Assembly (NCBI GenBank): GCA_031268065.1 | Contig: JAIRXX010000248.1 | Span: 1-7,624, forward strand | Source of the DNA: Propionibacteriaceae bacterium | Lineage (GTDB): Bacteria; Actinomycetota; Actinomycetes; Propionibacteriales; Propionibacteriaceae | Length of the DNA stretch: 7,624 nt | Direction of reading: 5' to 3' | Shown here: in pieces, positions 1 through 5,858 of the stretch | Layout of the letters: every line of letters starts with the position of its first letter | Position numbering within the stretch: the first letter of the stretch is position 1 | Program-made: the position numbers and the translations under genes | Notes under the pieces: generated by a model | What the model saw: only the letters and a program-made list of their open reading frames with translations | Told to the model about the DNA's origin: nothing | The model's database searches: none

Positions 1-296
1 CCAATCCCGAGCGGAACCGGGTAAGCCTGGGTGGGCGGGTAGGGCTGGCCTGGATAAGGCTGGGCAGGGTTAGGCTGCCCGACCGGCGGCTGCCCTGGGT
101 AAGGCTGACCTGGGTAAGGCTGGGCTGGATAGGGCTGGGCTGGGTAAGGCTGCCCGACCGGCGGCTGACCCGGATAAGGCTGTCCCGAATAGGGCTGTGA
201 GGGGTAGGGCTGGGCCAGGTGTTGGTTTTGCCCGTCGAAACCTTGGGCGGGAGGTGGCCACCCTGGTTGCGGCCCAGGGTCGGGAGGTTGCGTCAT
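1..296 (-). CDS. Proline/glutamine/tyrosine-rich protein, N-terminal part only (runs off left edge)
   Basis: The minus-strand frame opens with ATG at 296-294 (MTQPPDPGPQPGW...) and stays open for 98 codons to the window edge, so the C-terminal part is missing. Residues 1-28 are Pro/Gly/Gln-rich. Residues 29-88 are twelve tandem pentapeptides of the type QPYPG/QPYPA, two of them changed to QPPVG. The sequence then continues TQAYPVPLGI. There is no signal peptide, so this part is probably a disordered cytoplasmic tail. In actinobacteria such tails commonly precede membrane domains (for example RDD, DUF4190-like, Yip1-like or kinase-linked proteins), but the domain that would name the protein lies outside the window. 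No convincing Shine-Dalgarno sequence precedes the ATG; instead an extended -10 motif lies 6 nt upstream, which suggests a leaderless transcript. It is divergent from the DUF3048 gene. That this is coding is well supported; its function is unknown. Confidence 0.82.
   Translation of the reverse strand, partial: MTQPPDPGPQPGWPPPAQGFDGQNQHLAQPYPSQPYSGQPYPGQPPVGQPYPAQPYPAQPYPGQPYPGQPPVGQPNPAQPYPGQPYPPTQAYPVPLGI
33..212 (-). repeat. Twelve 15-bp tandem repeats coding QPYPx pentapeptides
   Basis: On the minus strand, 180 bp is made of twelve in-frame 15-bp units coding QPYPS, QPYSG, QPYPG, QPPVG, QPYPA, QPYPA, QPYPG, QPYPG, QPPVG, QPNPA, QPYPG, QPYPP. A higher-order period of 75 bp (five units) is visible: the 20-bp block around the QPPVG unit recurs exactly at 73-92 and 148-167. 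This suggests growth by duplication of a five-unit block as well as of single units. Such arrays can change copy number by slippage in steps of five residues without breaking the frame. Confidence 0.9.
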
Positions 297-302
297 GGAA
301 GC

Positions 303-311
303 AGTCTAACA
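303..311 (-). promoter_or_regulatory. Extended -10 promoter (TGtTAGACT) for a leaderless transcript
   Basis: Read on the minus strand, TG-T-TAGACT ends 6 nt before the ATG at 296. TAGACT fits the actinobacterial -10 pattern TANNNT, and the TG one base upstream is the extended -10 element. With usual -10 to start spacing, transcription would begin at or within a base or two of the ATG, giving a leaderless mRNA, which fits the missing Shine-Dalgarno sequence. No good -35 hexamer is seen 16-18 bp upstream, as is common with extended -10 promoters. This is inference from motif and spacing. Confidence 0.5.
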
Positions 312-340
312 ATCCGCGCCAGAGCGCTGGGGGCAAAACG

Positions 341-385
341 AGCTGGGCCAACAGCTGGCCTGGCAAAGCCCTTGTCGGCCCAGCT
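341..385. repeat. 9-bp perfect inverted repeat AGCTGGGCC / GGCCCAGCT
   Basis: The arms 341-349 and 377-385 are perfect reverse complements separated by 27 bp. The left arm can also take part in a competing small hairpin (GGCCA at 346-350 with TGGCC at 356-360), so RNA from this region could switch between two folds. It could be a protein-binding site or simply chance in GC-rich DNA. No U-run follows on either strand, so it does not look like an intrinsic terminator. Confidence 0.4.
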
Positions 386-434
386 TTCTCCCCCGCAGCT
401 TGGGTTTCAGCCCGGCTTACGTGGGAGCGCCGTC

Positions 435-447
435 TTGGGATTCCCAA
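435..447. promoter_or_regulatory. 13-bp palindrome TTGGGATTCCCAA, possible operator
   Basis: TTGGGA and TCCCAA are perfect 6-bp arms around a single central T. It lies 66 bp upstream of the DUF3048 start codon, where a dimeric regulator of that promoter could bind. A 6-bp arm is modest evidence, and no second copy was seen elsewhere in the window. Confidence 0.35.
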
Positions 448-512
448 AATTTCTGCTGGGGCTTTACGATTGGTTAGTGCTTGACTAGCCGGAATCTGCG
501 AATGGGAGTTGT

Positions 513-1676
513 ATGAGGCTAATAGACAGACGTAGCGCGCTCGCCGGGATGGCCGCGTTGGCCGTTGCCGGATGCACGCAGACGCCTCCGCTGGTCAGCC
601 CCCCGACCACGCCCGAACCTTTGGTTCCCAACTCGCCCACGCCGACCCCAACGCCCACTCCGACCATCGACACCACCCCGCGCTGGCCGCTGACCGGCGT
701 GCCGCTGAAGGACGGCGAGGAGAAGAAAGCCGCCCATCAGGCTGTCGCGGTGAAAGTGCCGGTGGAGAAGCGTTCTTTCCCGCAGAGCGGCGTGGACAAG
801 GCCGACATCGTTTTCTGGGAGTCGCAGGGGAAGTCCTACGACATCACCCGGCTCTGCGCGATCTTCCACAGCAAATTCCCCGACGAGGGGGCGAACCCGG
901 TGCGCTCCACCCGCCCGGTGGACGTGGGCCTGCTCGCCCCGATCAAGCCAATCCTGGCCTGCGCTGGCGCGGTGGCTTGGGTGATCAAATATGTGAAGAA
1001 GAACAAGAAGTACATCGAGTTGCGGGAGAAGTACGGCGACCGTTCCGACCGTTGGGCGTACAAGATCATCTATGGCTGGTGGAAGGGCGGCGACAAAGAA
1101 GACAAGCGGATCATCGCCTATCCGAAGAACCTCTCCAAGCGGGCCACGCTGGCCAAAAATGCCATCCCGCCGGTCTATTTCCCCTACGCCGCCCCCGGCG
1201 AGGAGCCGTCCACCGCCAATGGCATCCCGGCCACCCAAGTCACCCTGACCCACAAGGGCGGGGCGGCGCCCGGCGGCGACGGCAAGGAAGACCACCGCTA
1301 CGCATTCGACGCCAAGAAGAACAACTGGCCGGTTTCCATCCGCTTCCAGGAGAAGGTGGGCAAGAAGTGGATGAAATACACCGTGCGCAACGGCAAGCGG
1401 GTGGCGCCGGCCAATGTGATGGTCCTGTTCTGCCAATGGAAGATGGGCGTGCTCAAGGGATACTCCGGGCACAAAGAGCCGATCTATTCGATAGTCAATG
1501 GCGCGGACAAATTCATCTACTTCCACGAGGGCAAATACGTCACCGGAACTTGGACGAAGGGCAAGGTCAACGAGCCGTTCGTCTTCACCTTGGACGATGG
1601 CACACCGCTGAAGATGGCTACCGGCTCGATTTGGGTGGACATGCCGCAACACGATTCCAAGGTCACCATAAAGTAG
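513..1676 (+). CDS. DUF3048 (YerB-like) lipoprotein
   Basis: A 387-residue lipoprotein expected on the outer face of the membrane. The signal sequence has a charged start with twin arginines (DRRSAL, residues 5-10), a hydrophobic stretch and lipobox VAGC with lipidated Cys21. Residues 22-56 form a Pro/Thr/Ser linker including a TPTPTPTPT run. The rest matches the two DUF3048 domains: PQSGVDKADIVF (90-101), PVRSTRPVD (129-137), ANVMVLF (300-306), GKYVTGTWTKG (340-350), and the C-terminal LDDGTPLKMATGSIWV (360-375). The length is normal for the family, whose biochemical function is not established; YerB of Bacillus is the namesake. The ATG at 513 has GGGAG 4 nt upstream and gives a proper signal peptide. 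The twin arginines hint at Tat export but the motif is imperfect. The stop lies in a 14-bp tandem duplication. The glycosyltransferase begins 27 bp later, so the two are probably cotranscribed. Confidence 0.93.
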   Translation: MRLIDRRSALAGMAALAVAGCTQTPPLVSPPTTPEPLVPNSPTPTPTPTPTIDTTPRWPLTGVPLKDGEEKKAAHQAVAVKVPVEKRSFPQSGVDKADIVFWESQGKSYDITRLCAIFHSKFPDEGANPVRSTRPVDVGLLAPIKPILACAGAVAWVIKYVKKNKKYIELREKYGDRSDRWAYKIIYGWWKGGDKEDKRIIAYPKNLSKRATLAKNAIPPVYFPYAAPGEEPSTANGIPATQVTLTHKGGAAPGGDGKEDHRYAFDAKKNNWPVSIRFQEKVGKKWMKYTVRNGKRVAPANVMVLFCQWKMGVLKGYSGHKEPIYSIVNGADKFIYFHEGKYVTGTWTKGKVNEPFVFTLDDGTPLKMATGSIWVDMPQHDSKVTIK

Positions 1677-1689
1677 TCACCATAAAATA
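1662..1689 (+). repeat. 14-bp tandem duplication across the DUF3048 stop codon
   Basis: GTCACCATAAAGTA (1662-1675) is followed at once by GTCACCATAAAATA (1676-1689), 13 of 14 bases identical. The first copy codes the last residues VTIK and carries the first two bases of the TAG stop (1674-1676), the third base being the first base of copy two. Because 14 is not a multiple of three, the second copy codes VTIK-stop in another frame, while the true frame meets a second stop (TAA, 1683-1685) just downstream. This looks like a recent slippage duplication. Confidence 0.9.
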
Positions 1690-1703
1690 ACTGGGGGTGG
1701 CAG

Positions 1704-2843
1704 ATGGACGAAGAGCCAACGCAGGCGAAGCGGCGGCTGCTGTTTCTCTTCTCGGACACCGGTGGCGGGCACCGGGCCGCCACCGAGGCGATGATCGAAG
1801 CTCTGGAGTTGGAATTCCCCGGCGTCTTCGATTGCAAGATGGTCGATTTTTTCCGCGACTACTATCCGGCGCCCTGGCGGTTCGCCCCGGAAATCTACCC
1901 GCCGATGACCAAGGTCGGCATGTGGGGGCTGGCCTACCGCACCTCAGACGGGCGCGGGCGGGCGCGGGCGCTGACCGGATTGCAGTACCCATACCTGCGC
2001 CGGGGGGTGCGCCGGTTGCTGGCCGACAATCCCGCCGAGCTGATCATCTCGGTCCATCCGCTGGTGAACAGCACTCTGCCCAGGGCGATGCGGAAGCATC
2101 CGCTGCCGTTTATCACAGTGGTCACCGATATGGTCTCCACCCACGCCTTCTGGTTCGACCGGCGTGCCGATCTGATCGTCGTGCCCACCAGTTGGGCCAA
2201 GGAGCGCGCCATCCACTTCGGAATCCCGGCGGGCAATCTGCGCGTGGTCGGACTGCCGGTGGCGGACCGTTTCGCCGCCAGCCAGATTGACCGGCAGGCC
2301 TGGCGGGCGGAGCAGCACTGGGACGAGAATCTCCCAGCGGCGCTGCTGATCGGCGGCGGCGACGGGATGGGGCCGTTGAAGCGGGTGGCGAAGGCCATCA
2401 ACGATGCCCGGCTGCCGCTGCAATTGGCGGTCATCTGCGGGCGGAACGAGGAATTGAAAGCCAGCTTGGAGGCGTTGGAATGGAACATTCCGGCGCATAT
2501 CTACGGCTTCACCCGCGAGATGCCGTCCTTTATGGCTGGCGCGGACATGTTGATCACCAAGGCCGGTCCGGGCACGATCAGCGAGGGCTTCATCAAGGGG
2601 CTGCCGCTCATCCTCTATTCCAAGGTGACCGGGCAAGAGGACGGCAATGTCGAATACGTGCTGGAGAACAACGCCGGGGTGTGGGCGCCCAGGCCGCGCG
2701 AAGTCGTTGACGCGCTGCGCACCTGGCTGGAGAACCCCGAAGCCATCAGCGCGGCGGCGGCGGCCAGCCTCAGCCTCGCCCGTCCGAACGCCGCCCGCGA
2801 GATCGCCCGGATCATTGCCGAACAGTGCGGCGTGCAAGGCTGA
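1704..2843 (+). CDS. GT28-type glycosyltransferase, MGDG-synthase / diacylglycerol glucosyltransferase-like
   Basis: A 379-residue MurG-fold (GT28, GT-B) enzyme resembling MGDG synthases and the Bacillus processive diacylglycerol glucosyltransferase UgtP. The N-terminal acceptor-side domain starts LLFLFSDTGGGHRAATEAM with the GGGH loop (20-23), continues with TVVTDM (139-143) and ends near VVGLPV (181-186). The C-terminal nucleotide-sugar domain has LIGGGDGMGP (215-224), then KAGPGTISEG (286-295) and GQEDGN (310-315), the usual donor-binding loops. There is no signal peptide or clear membrane helix, so it is probably a membrane-associated cytoplasmic enzyme moving sugar from a UDP-sugar to a lipid acceptor; the exact sugar and lipid cannot be read from sequence. 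The ATG at 1704 follows GGGGG (1693-1697). A perfect 10-bp GC tandem repeat at 1951-1970 codes GRGRARA (83-89). The stop is inside a 5-bp tandem GCTGAGCTGA. It probably shares an mRNA with the DUF3048 gene. Confidence 0.88.
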   Translation: MDEEPTQAKRRLLFLFSDTGGGHRAATEAMIEALELEFPGVFDCKMVDFFRDYYPAPWRFAPEIYPPMTKVGMWGLAYRTSDGRGRARALTGLQYPYLRRGVRRLLADNPAELIISVHPLVNSTLPRAMRKHPLPFITVVTDMVSTHAFWFDRRADLIVVPTSWAKERAIHFGIPAGNLRVVGLPVADRFAASQIDRQAWRAEQHWDENLPAALLIGGGDGMGPLKRVAKAINDARLPLQLAVICGRNEELKASLEALEWNIPAHIYGFTREMPSFMAGADMLITKAGPGTISEGFIKGLPLILYSKVTGQEDGNVEYVLENNAGVWAPRPREVVDALRTWLENPEAISAAAAASLSLARPNAAREIARIIAEQCGVQG

Positions 2844-2848
2844 GCTGA
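2839..2848 (+). repeat. 5-bp tandem duplication (GCTGA x2) across the glycosyltransferase stop codon
   Basis: GCTGA at 2839-2843 ends with the TGA stop codon and is immediately repeated at 2844-2848. On its own a 5-bp repeat is weak and may be chance; it is listed because both neighbouring genes also have tandem duplications over their stop codons. An 11-bp palindrome CTGAAATTCAG (2845-2855) overlaps it. Confidence 0.4.
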
Positions 2849-2959
2849 AATTCAGACCTGAGGAAAGTCTTAGCCAAATGTAGTTTTTACAACGGCGATC
2901 ACGCGCTAGCCTTCTAAAAGGTGGTGAAACTGGGGGAGTTTCGCCGGGAGGGGTGGTTC
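2844..2959 (+). promoter_or_regulatory. Gap upstream of the deacetylase with a weak candidate promoter
   Basis: This 116-bp gap is more A/T-rich than its flanks. A possible -35 TTTACA (2886-2891, five of six consensus bases) is followed 15 bp later by TAGCCT (2907-2912), which fits TANNNT; the spacing is short, so the call is tentative. If real, it would let the deacetylase be expressed apart from the upstream pair. Immediately before the GTG start at 2960 is a strong Shine-Dalgarno run GGGAGGGG (2946-2953). No intrinsic terminator with a U-run is seen after the glycosyltransferase. Confidence 0.35.
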
Positions 2960-3826
2960 GTGAAAAAGCTAGCTGTAGTGGGAGTATGCATCGTTTCTTT
3001 GACGGTTGGGTGTGCCTTCACCCCACCGGAAACGATAGGCGAAGTACCGTCGGCGACAACTTTGCCACCTGCCAGCATCGATCTCGTCACACCGACTCCG
3101 CCTCCGGCCGATGTTGTTCCGACGGAGCCAACGCCGACGGAGCCAACGCCGAGCGTTACCCCGTCTGCGGCTCCGGAAGCTCCGGCGAAAGTCAACTGCA
3201 AGAAGCAGAAATGTGTGGCGCTGACCATCGATGACGGTCCGTCGCCGCTGTCTGACAAGGTGCTGGACATTCTGGCGGCGAAGGACGTCAAAGCGACCTT
3301 CTTCGTGATGGGGAGCCGGGTCAAGCAGTACCCGAAAGCGGTGAAGCGGATGGGCGCGGAGGGGCACTCGGTGCAAAACCATTCCTACAGCCATCCGCAA
3401 TTCTGGAAGATGAGCGCGGATCAGATTCGCAGCCAGTTGCAGCGCACCAACAAGCTGGTGAAGCAGCAAACCGGGCAGCAGCCGACGCTGTTCCGCCCGC
3501 CCTACGGGCAGACGAATGCCACCATCCGCAAGGTCGGCAAAGAGTTGGGCATGGCCCAAGTGCTGTGGAACGTCGATCCGAACGATTGGAAAGACAAAGA
3601 CGCCAACACCGTTGTGAAGCGGGTGCTCAGCGGCGTCAAGCCGGGTTCCATCGTCCTCACCCACGGCCTCTACCCGTCTACGCTGGAGGCCTACCCGATC
3701 ATCATCGACAAGTTGCGCGCCAAAGGCTACGCCTTCGTTTCGATTCCCGAGCTGGTGGGCAAGACACCCAAGCCGGGGGCCAACTACTCATCCGGGGTCA
3801 AGCCGAAGGCGAAAGCCAAGAGCTGA
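2960..3826 (+). CDS. NodB-type polysaccharide deacetylase lipoprotein (carbohydrate esterase 4)
   Basis: The best start is GTG 2960: it follows GGGAGGGG by 6 nt and gives a 288-residue protein starting MKKLAVVGV with a lipoprotein signal ending LTVGC (Cys18). An upstream in-frame GTG at 2921 would put 13 charged residues ahead of the signal and has no properly spaced ribosome site. Residues 20-77 are a Pro/Thr linker with a TEPTP repeat. The NodB domain shows the metal-dependent CE4 motifs in order: TIDDGP (89-94; Asp91 likely base, Asp92 metal), HSYSH (141-145; metal histidines), RPPYG (179-183), DPNDW (206-210), and LTH (233-235; catalytic His). Cys80 and Cys85 just before the domain could form a disulfide. 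It should remove acetyl groups from an external polysaccharide such as peptidoglycan or a wall glycan; the substrate is not determined. The last motif reads THGLYPST where relatives usually have HD. The stop lies in a 13-bp tandem duplication. Confidence 0.92.
   Translation: MKKLAVVGVCIVSLTVGCAFTPPETIGEVPSATTLPPASIDLVTPTPPPADVVPTEPTPTEPTPSVTPSAAPEAPAKVNCKKQKCVALTIDDGPSPLSDKVLDILAAKDVKATFFVMGSRVKQYPKAVKRMGAEGHSVQNHSYSHPQFWKMSADQIRSQLQRTNKLVKQQTGQQPTLFRPPYGQTNATIRKVGKELGMAQVLWNVDPNDWKDKDANTVVKRVLSGVKPGSIVLTHGLYPSTLEAYPIIIDKLRAKGYAFVSIPELVGKTPKPGANYSSGVKPKAKAKS
3119..3148 (+). repeat. Perfect 15-bp tandem repeat coding TEPTP in the linker
   Basis: CCGACGGAGCCAACG occurs twice in tandem (3119-3133, 3134-3148) and codes the TEPTPTEPTP stretch in the wall-spanning linker of the deacetylase lipoprotein. 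The unit keeps the frame, so copy-number change would only lengthen or shorten the tether. Confidence 0.85.
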
Positions 3827-3845
3827 CTTAACGAGCTGACTTAAC
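3820..3845 (+). repeat. 13-bp tandem duplication across the deacetylase stop codon
   Basis: GAGCTGACTTAAC (3820-3832) is perfectly repeated at 3833-3845. The first copy contains the TGA stop (3824-3826). As 13 is not a multiple of three, the copies are out of frame with each other; in the true frame the second copy supplies a back-up TAA (3839-3841). The perfect identity suggests a recent event. Confidence 0.92.
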
Positions 3846-3852
3846 GCCGTCC

Positions 3853-3878
3853 GGCGGGCCGGGCTTGGCCGACCCGCC
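3853..3878. terminator. GC-rich hairpin between convergent genes, probable bidirectional terminator
   Basis: GGCGGG (3853-3858) pairs with CCCGCC (3873-3878); after one mismatch a further CGG/CCG triple (3860-3862 with 3869-3871... pairing to 3871) closes a six-base loop. It sits in the 67-bp gap between the convergent deacetylase and pckG genes, the expected place for a shared terminator. Only TTT follows on the plus strand and no U-run follows on the minus strand, so termination may depend on the hairpin alone, as often in GC-rich actinobacteria. Confidence 0.5.
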
Positions 3879-3893
3879 TTTGGCAGCGGGAGT

Positions 3894-5732
3894 TCACCAA
3901 GCCTTGGCGATCCGGTCGCGCAGCGAGGAGAGCTGGTCGGTCAGCTCCGTTGGCAGCTTGCGTCCGAATTGGGCGAAGTATTCCTCGGTGAGGTCGGCTT
4001 CCTTGGCCCAAGCGTCCGAGTCGAGGGCGAAGAGCGCGGTCAACTCGTCTTCGCTGATCTCCAGCCCGTCAACGTTCAGGTCGCCAGGCTTCGGCAGCCG
4101 TCCGGAAATCGCGTCGTCGGCCTCAACCTCTCCGGCCACCCGGCGCAGCGCCCACTCGATCGGGCGGGAGTTGTCTCCGAAGCCCGGCCAGAGGTACTTG
4201 CCGTCCTCGCTCTTGCGGAACCAGTTGACCTGGAAGATGCGCGGGGCCGAGTCGCCGAGGACTTTGCCCATCTTCAGCCAGTGCGCCCAGTAGTCGGCCA
4301 TGTTGTAGCCGCAGAAGGGCAGCATGGCGAAGGGGTCGCGGCGCAGAGCGCCAACGGCGCCCTCAGCTGCGGCGGTCTGCTCGGAAGAGACGGTGGCGCC
4401 AACGAAGACGCCGTGCTCCCAGTCGTAGGACTCGCTGATCAGCGGGACGTTGCTGGCCCGCCGCCCGCCGAAGAGGATCACGTCCACCGGCACGCCAGCG
4501 GGGTCTTCCCACTCGGGCGCGATGGACGAGGCCTGGTCGGCCCGCACGGTGAAGCGGCTGTTTGGATGCGCTGCCACCCTGCCCGAATCGGGGGTCCACT
4601 CGTTGCCCTCCCAGTCGATCAGGTGGGCCGGAGGCTCGTCGGTCATGCCCTCCCACCAGATGTCGCCATCGTCGGTCAACGCCACGTTGGTGAAGATGGT
4701 GTCATGGTCGAGCGCCGCCAGCGCCGTCGGATTGGTCTTGGTGGAAGTGCCCGGCGCCACGCCGAAGAAGCCCGATTCGGGGTTGATCGCGTAGAGCCGC
4801 CCATCCTTGCCCGGACGCATCCAGGCGATGTCGTCTCCGATGGTCTCCACTTTCCAGCCGGGGATCGTCGGGCGCAGCATGGCCAGATTCGTCTTGCCGC
4901 AGGCGGACGGGAAAGCGGCGCTGAGATGGTAAACCTGGCCCTTGGGGCTGGTGATCTTGAGGATGAGCATATGCTCGGCCAGCCAGCCCTCGTCCCTGGC
5001 CAACACGCTTGCGATGCGCAGCGCGTAACACTTCTTGCCCAGCAGCGCGTTGCCGCCGTAGCCGGAGCCGTAGGACCAAATCTCGCGCGTCTCGGGGAAA
5101 TGCGTGATGTATTTGTCTTCGCTGCACGGCCAGACCAGATCGGGGCGGTCGTGGCCCTCGGCGTCGCGCAGCGGATAGCCGACCGAATGAACCGCCGGCA
5201 CCCAGTACTCGCCCTTCTTGATGGCGTCCAGGGCGGCAGCGCCCATCCGGGTCATTATCCGCATGTTCACCACGACATAGGGGGAGTCGGTGATCTCGAT
5301 GCCGAGTTTGGAGATGTCGCCGCCCAACGGACCCATCGAGAACGGCACGACGTACAGCGTGCGCCCGCGCATTGAGCCGTCGAACAGCTTGGCAAGGGTG
5401 TCTTTCATCTCGACCGGATCGGCCCAGTTGTTCGTGGGTCCGGCGTCTTCGGGATTTTGGGAGCAGATGAAGGTGCGCGCCTCCACTCTGGCCACGTCCG
5501 AGGGCGCCGAGCGGGCCAGGTAGCTGTTCGGGCGCTTGGTGGAATTGAGCTTGATCAGTGTCCCGGAGTCGACCATCTCCTGGTAGAGGCGGTCGCGCTC
5601 AGCCAGCGACCCGTCGCACCAGTAGATGGAGTCTGGCTTGGTCAACTCGGCCACGCCGTTCACCCAGGTGAGCAGATCGTCGGGAACTCCAGCGGGCGTG
5701 TTAGAGCTGATCTCATGCGTTTGAGCGGACAT
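3894..5732 (-). CDS. pckG: Phosphoenolpyruvate carboxykinase, GTP-dependent
   Basis: A complete 612-residue enzyme, normal length for the GTP-type family, interconverting oxaloacetate plus GTP with phosphoenolpyruvate, CO2 and GDP. It acts in the cytoplasm in gluconeogenesis, or in the carboxylating direction in some fermenting bacteria. Visible hallmarks: VARVEARTF (80-88) with the substrate arginine; [14 protein letters not shown] (222-235) including the metal lysine; AEHM (252-255) with a metal histidine; the kinase-1a P-loop FPSACGKTN (274-282) with the reactive Cys278 that distinguishes the GTP class; the following DDIAWM (300-305) with a metal aspartate; [11 protein letters not shown] (421-431); and the mobile lid region [19 protein letters not shown] (440-458). 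No key residue is missing. The ATG at 5732 is preceded by AAGGAG four bases away. A 7-bp hairpin lies just upstream of that site. It is convergent with the deacetylase, divergent from the surface-protein gene, and functionally unlinked to them. Confidence 0.98.
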   Translation of the reverse strand: MSAQTHEISSNTPAGVPDDLLTWVNGVAELTKPDSIYWCDGSLAERDRLYQEMVDSGTLIKLNSTKRPNSYLARSAPSDVARVEARTFICSQNPEDAGPTNNWADPVEMKDTLAKLFDGSMRGRTLYVVPFSMGPLGGDISKLGIEITDSPYVVVNMRIMTRMGAAALDAIKKGEYWVPAVHSVGYPLRDAEGHDRPDLVWPCSEDKYITHFPETREIWSYGSGYGGNALLGKKCYALRIASVLARDEGWLAEHMLILKITSPKGQVYHLSAAFPSACGKTNLAMLRPTIPGWKVETIGDDIAWMRPGKDGRLYAINPESGFFGVAPGTSTKTNPTALAALDHDTIFTNVALTDDGDIWWEGMTDEPPAHLIDWEGNEWTPDSGRVAAHPNSRFTVRADQASSIAPEWEDPAGVPVDVILFGGRRASNVPLISESYDWEHGVFVGATVSSEQTAAAEGAVGALRRDPFAMLPFCGYNMADYWAHWLKMGKVLGDSAPRIFQVNWFRKSEDGKYLWPGFGDNSRPIEWALRRVAGEVEADDAISGRLPKPGDLNVDGLEISEDELTALFALDSDAWAKEADLTEEYFAQFGRKLPTELTDQLSSLRDRIAKAW

Positions 5733-5745
5733 AATTCTCCTTGCC

Positions 5746-5764
5746 GCTTCGCCTGCCGCGAAGC
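5746..5764 (-). promoter_or_regulatory. 7-bp hairpin beside the pckG ribosome-binding site
   Basis: GCTTCGC (5746-5752) and GCGAAGC (5758-5764) are perfect complements around a 5-base loop. In the pckG mRNA the stem ends three bases before the Shine-Dalgarno AAGGAG (complement of 5737-5742). It could protect the 5' end or tune ribosome loading; it leaves the ribosome site itself free. Its role is inference. Confidence 0.5.
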
Positions 5765-5810
5765 ATACTTTGCACCTGCATAGCCATAGTGCTCTACCTA
5801 CAAAAATAGC

Positions 5811-5822
5811 GCAGCAAGCTGC
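5811..5822. promoter_or_regulatory. 12-bp palindromic site GCAGC-AA-GCTGC
   Basis: Perfect 5-bp arms around AA lie in the A/T-rich middle of the divergent region, where both promoters are expected. A dimeric regulator acting on either gene could bind here. The arms are short and the evidence is symmetry and place only. Confidence 0.3.
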
Positions 5823-5858
5823 ACCTCTTCACGCCATCTTGTCAAGGAGACACTGATT

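Larger units (their letters stand above)
297..512. other. Divergent intergenic control region
   Basis: This 216-bp stretch separates the leftward QPYPx gene from the rightward DUF3048 gene. It holds the extended -10 promoter of the left gene, a 9-bp inverted repeat (341-349 with 377-385), a smaller GGCCA/TGGCC hairpin (346-360) overlapping its left arm, a 13-bp palindrome (435-447), and the Shine-Dalgarno GGGAG (504-508) of the right gene. No convincing -35/-10 pair was found for the right gene. Open frames crossing this stretch have no gene-like composition. Confidence 0.6.

Noticed and set aside
33..212. Regular repeats resembling a CRISPR array
   Set aside because: The units are 15 bp, contiguous and coding, with no unique spacers.
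197..488. Small plus-strand frames across the left gene and the intergenic region
   Set aside because: They read through the QPYPx repeat in the wrong direction and have no supporting ribosome site or domain.
519..1652. 377-codon open frame antisense to the DUF3048 gene
   Set aside because: The sense frame has a lipobox and DUF3048 motifs; the antisense product shows no domain and is the usual by-product of high-GC codon bias.
1951..1970. Perfect 10-bp GC tandem repeat inside the glycosyltransferase gene
   Set aside because: The reading frame and flanking domain are intact; it is most simply low-complexity GC-rich coding sequence.
1697..2290. Overlapping GTG-started frame inside the glycosyltransferase gene
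   Set aside because: Its product has no gene-like features, while the ATG 1704 frame carries GGGH and the donor-binding motifs.
2921..2959. Upstream GTG start for the deacetylase (13 extra residues)
   Set aside because: It would place a charged stretch before the lipoprotein signal and lacks a well-spaced Shine-Dalgarno; GTG 2960 has a strong one.
3969..5375. 468-codon open frame antisense to pckG
   Set aside because: pckG is unmistakable on the other strand; long antisense frames are expected opposite GC-rich genes.
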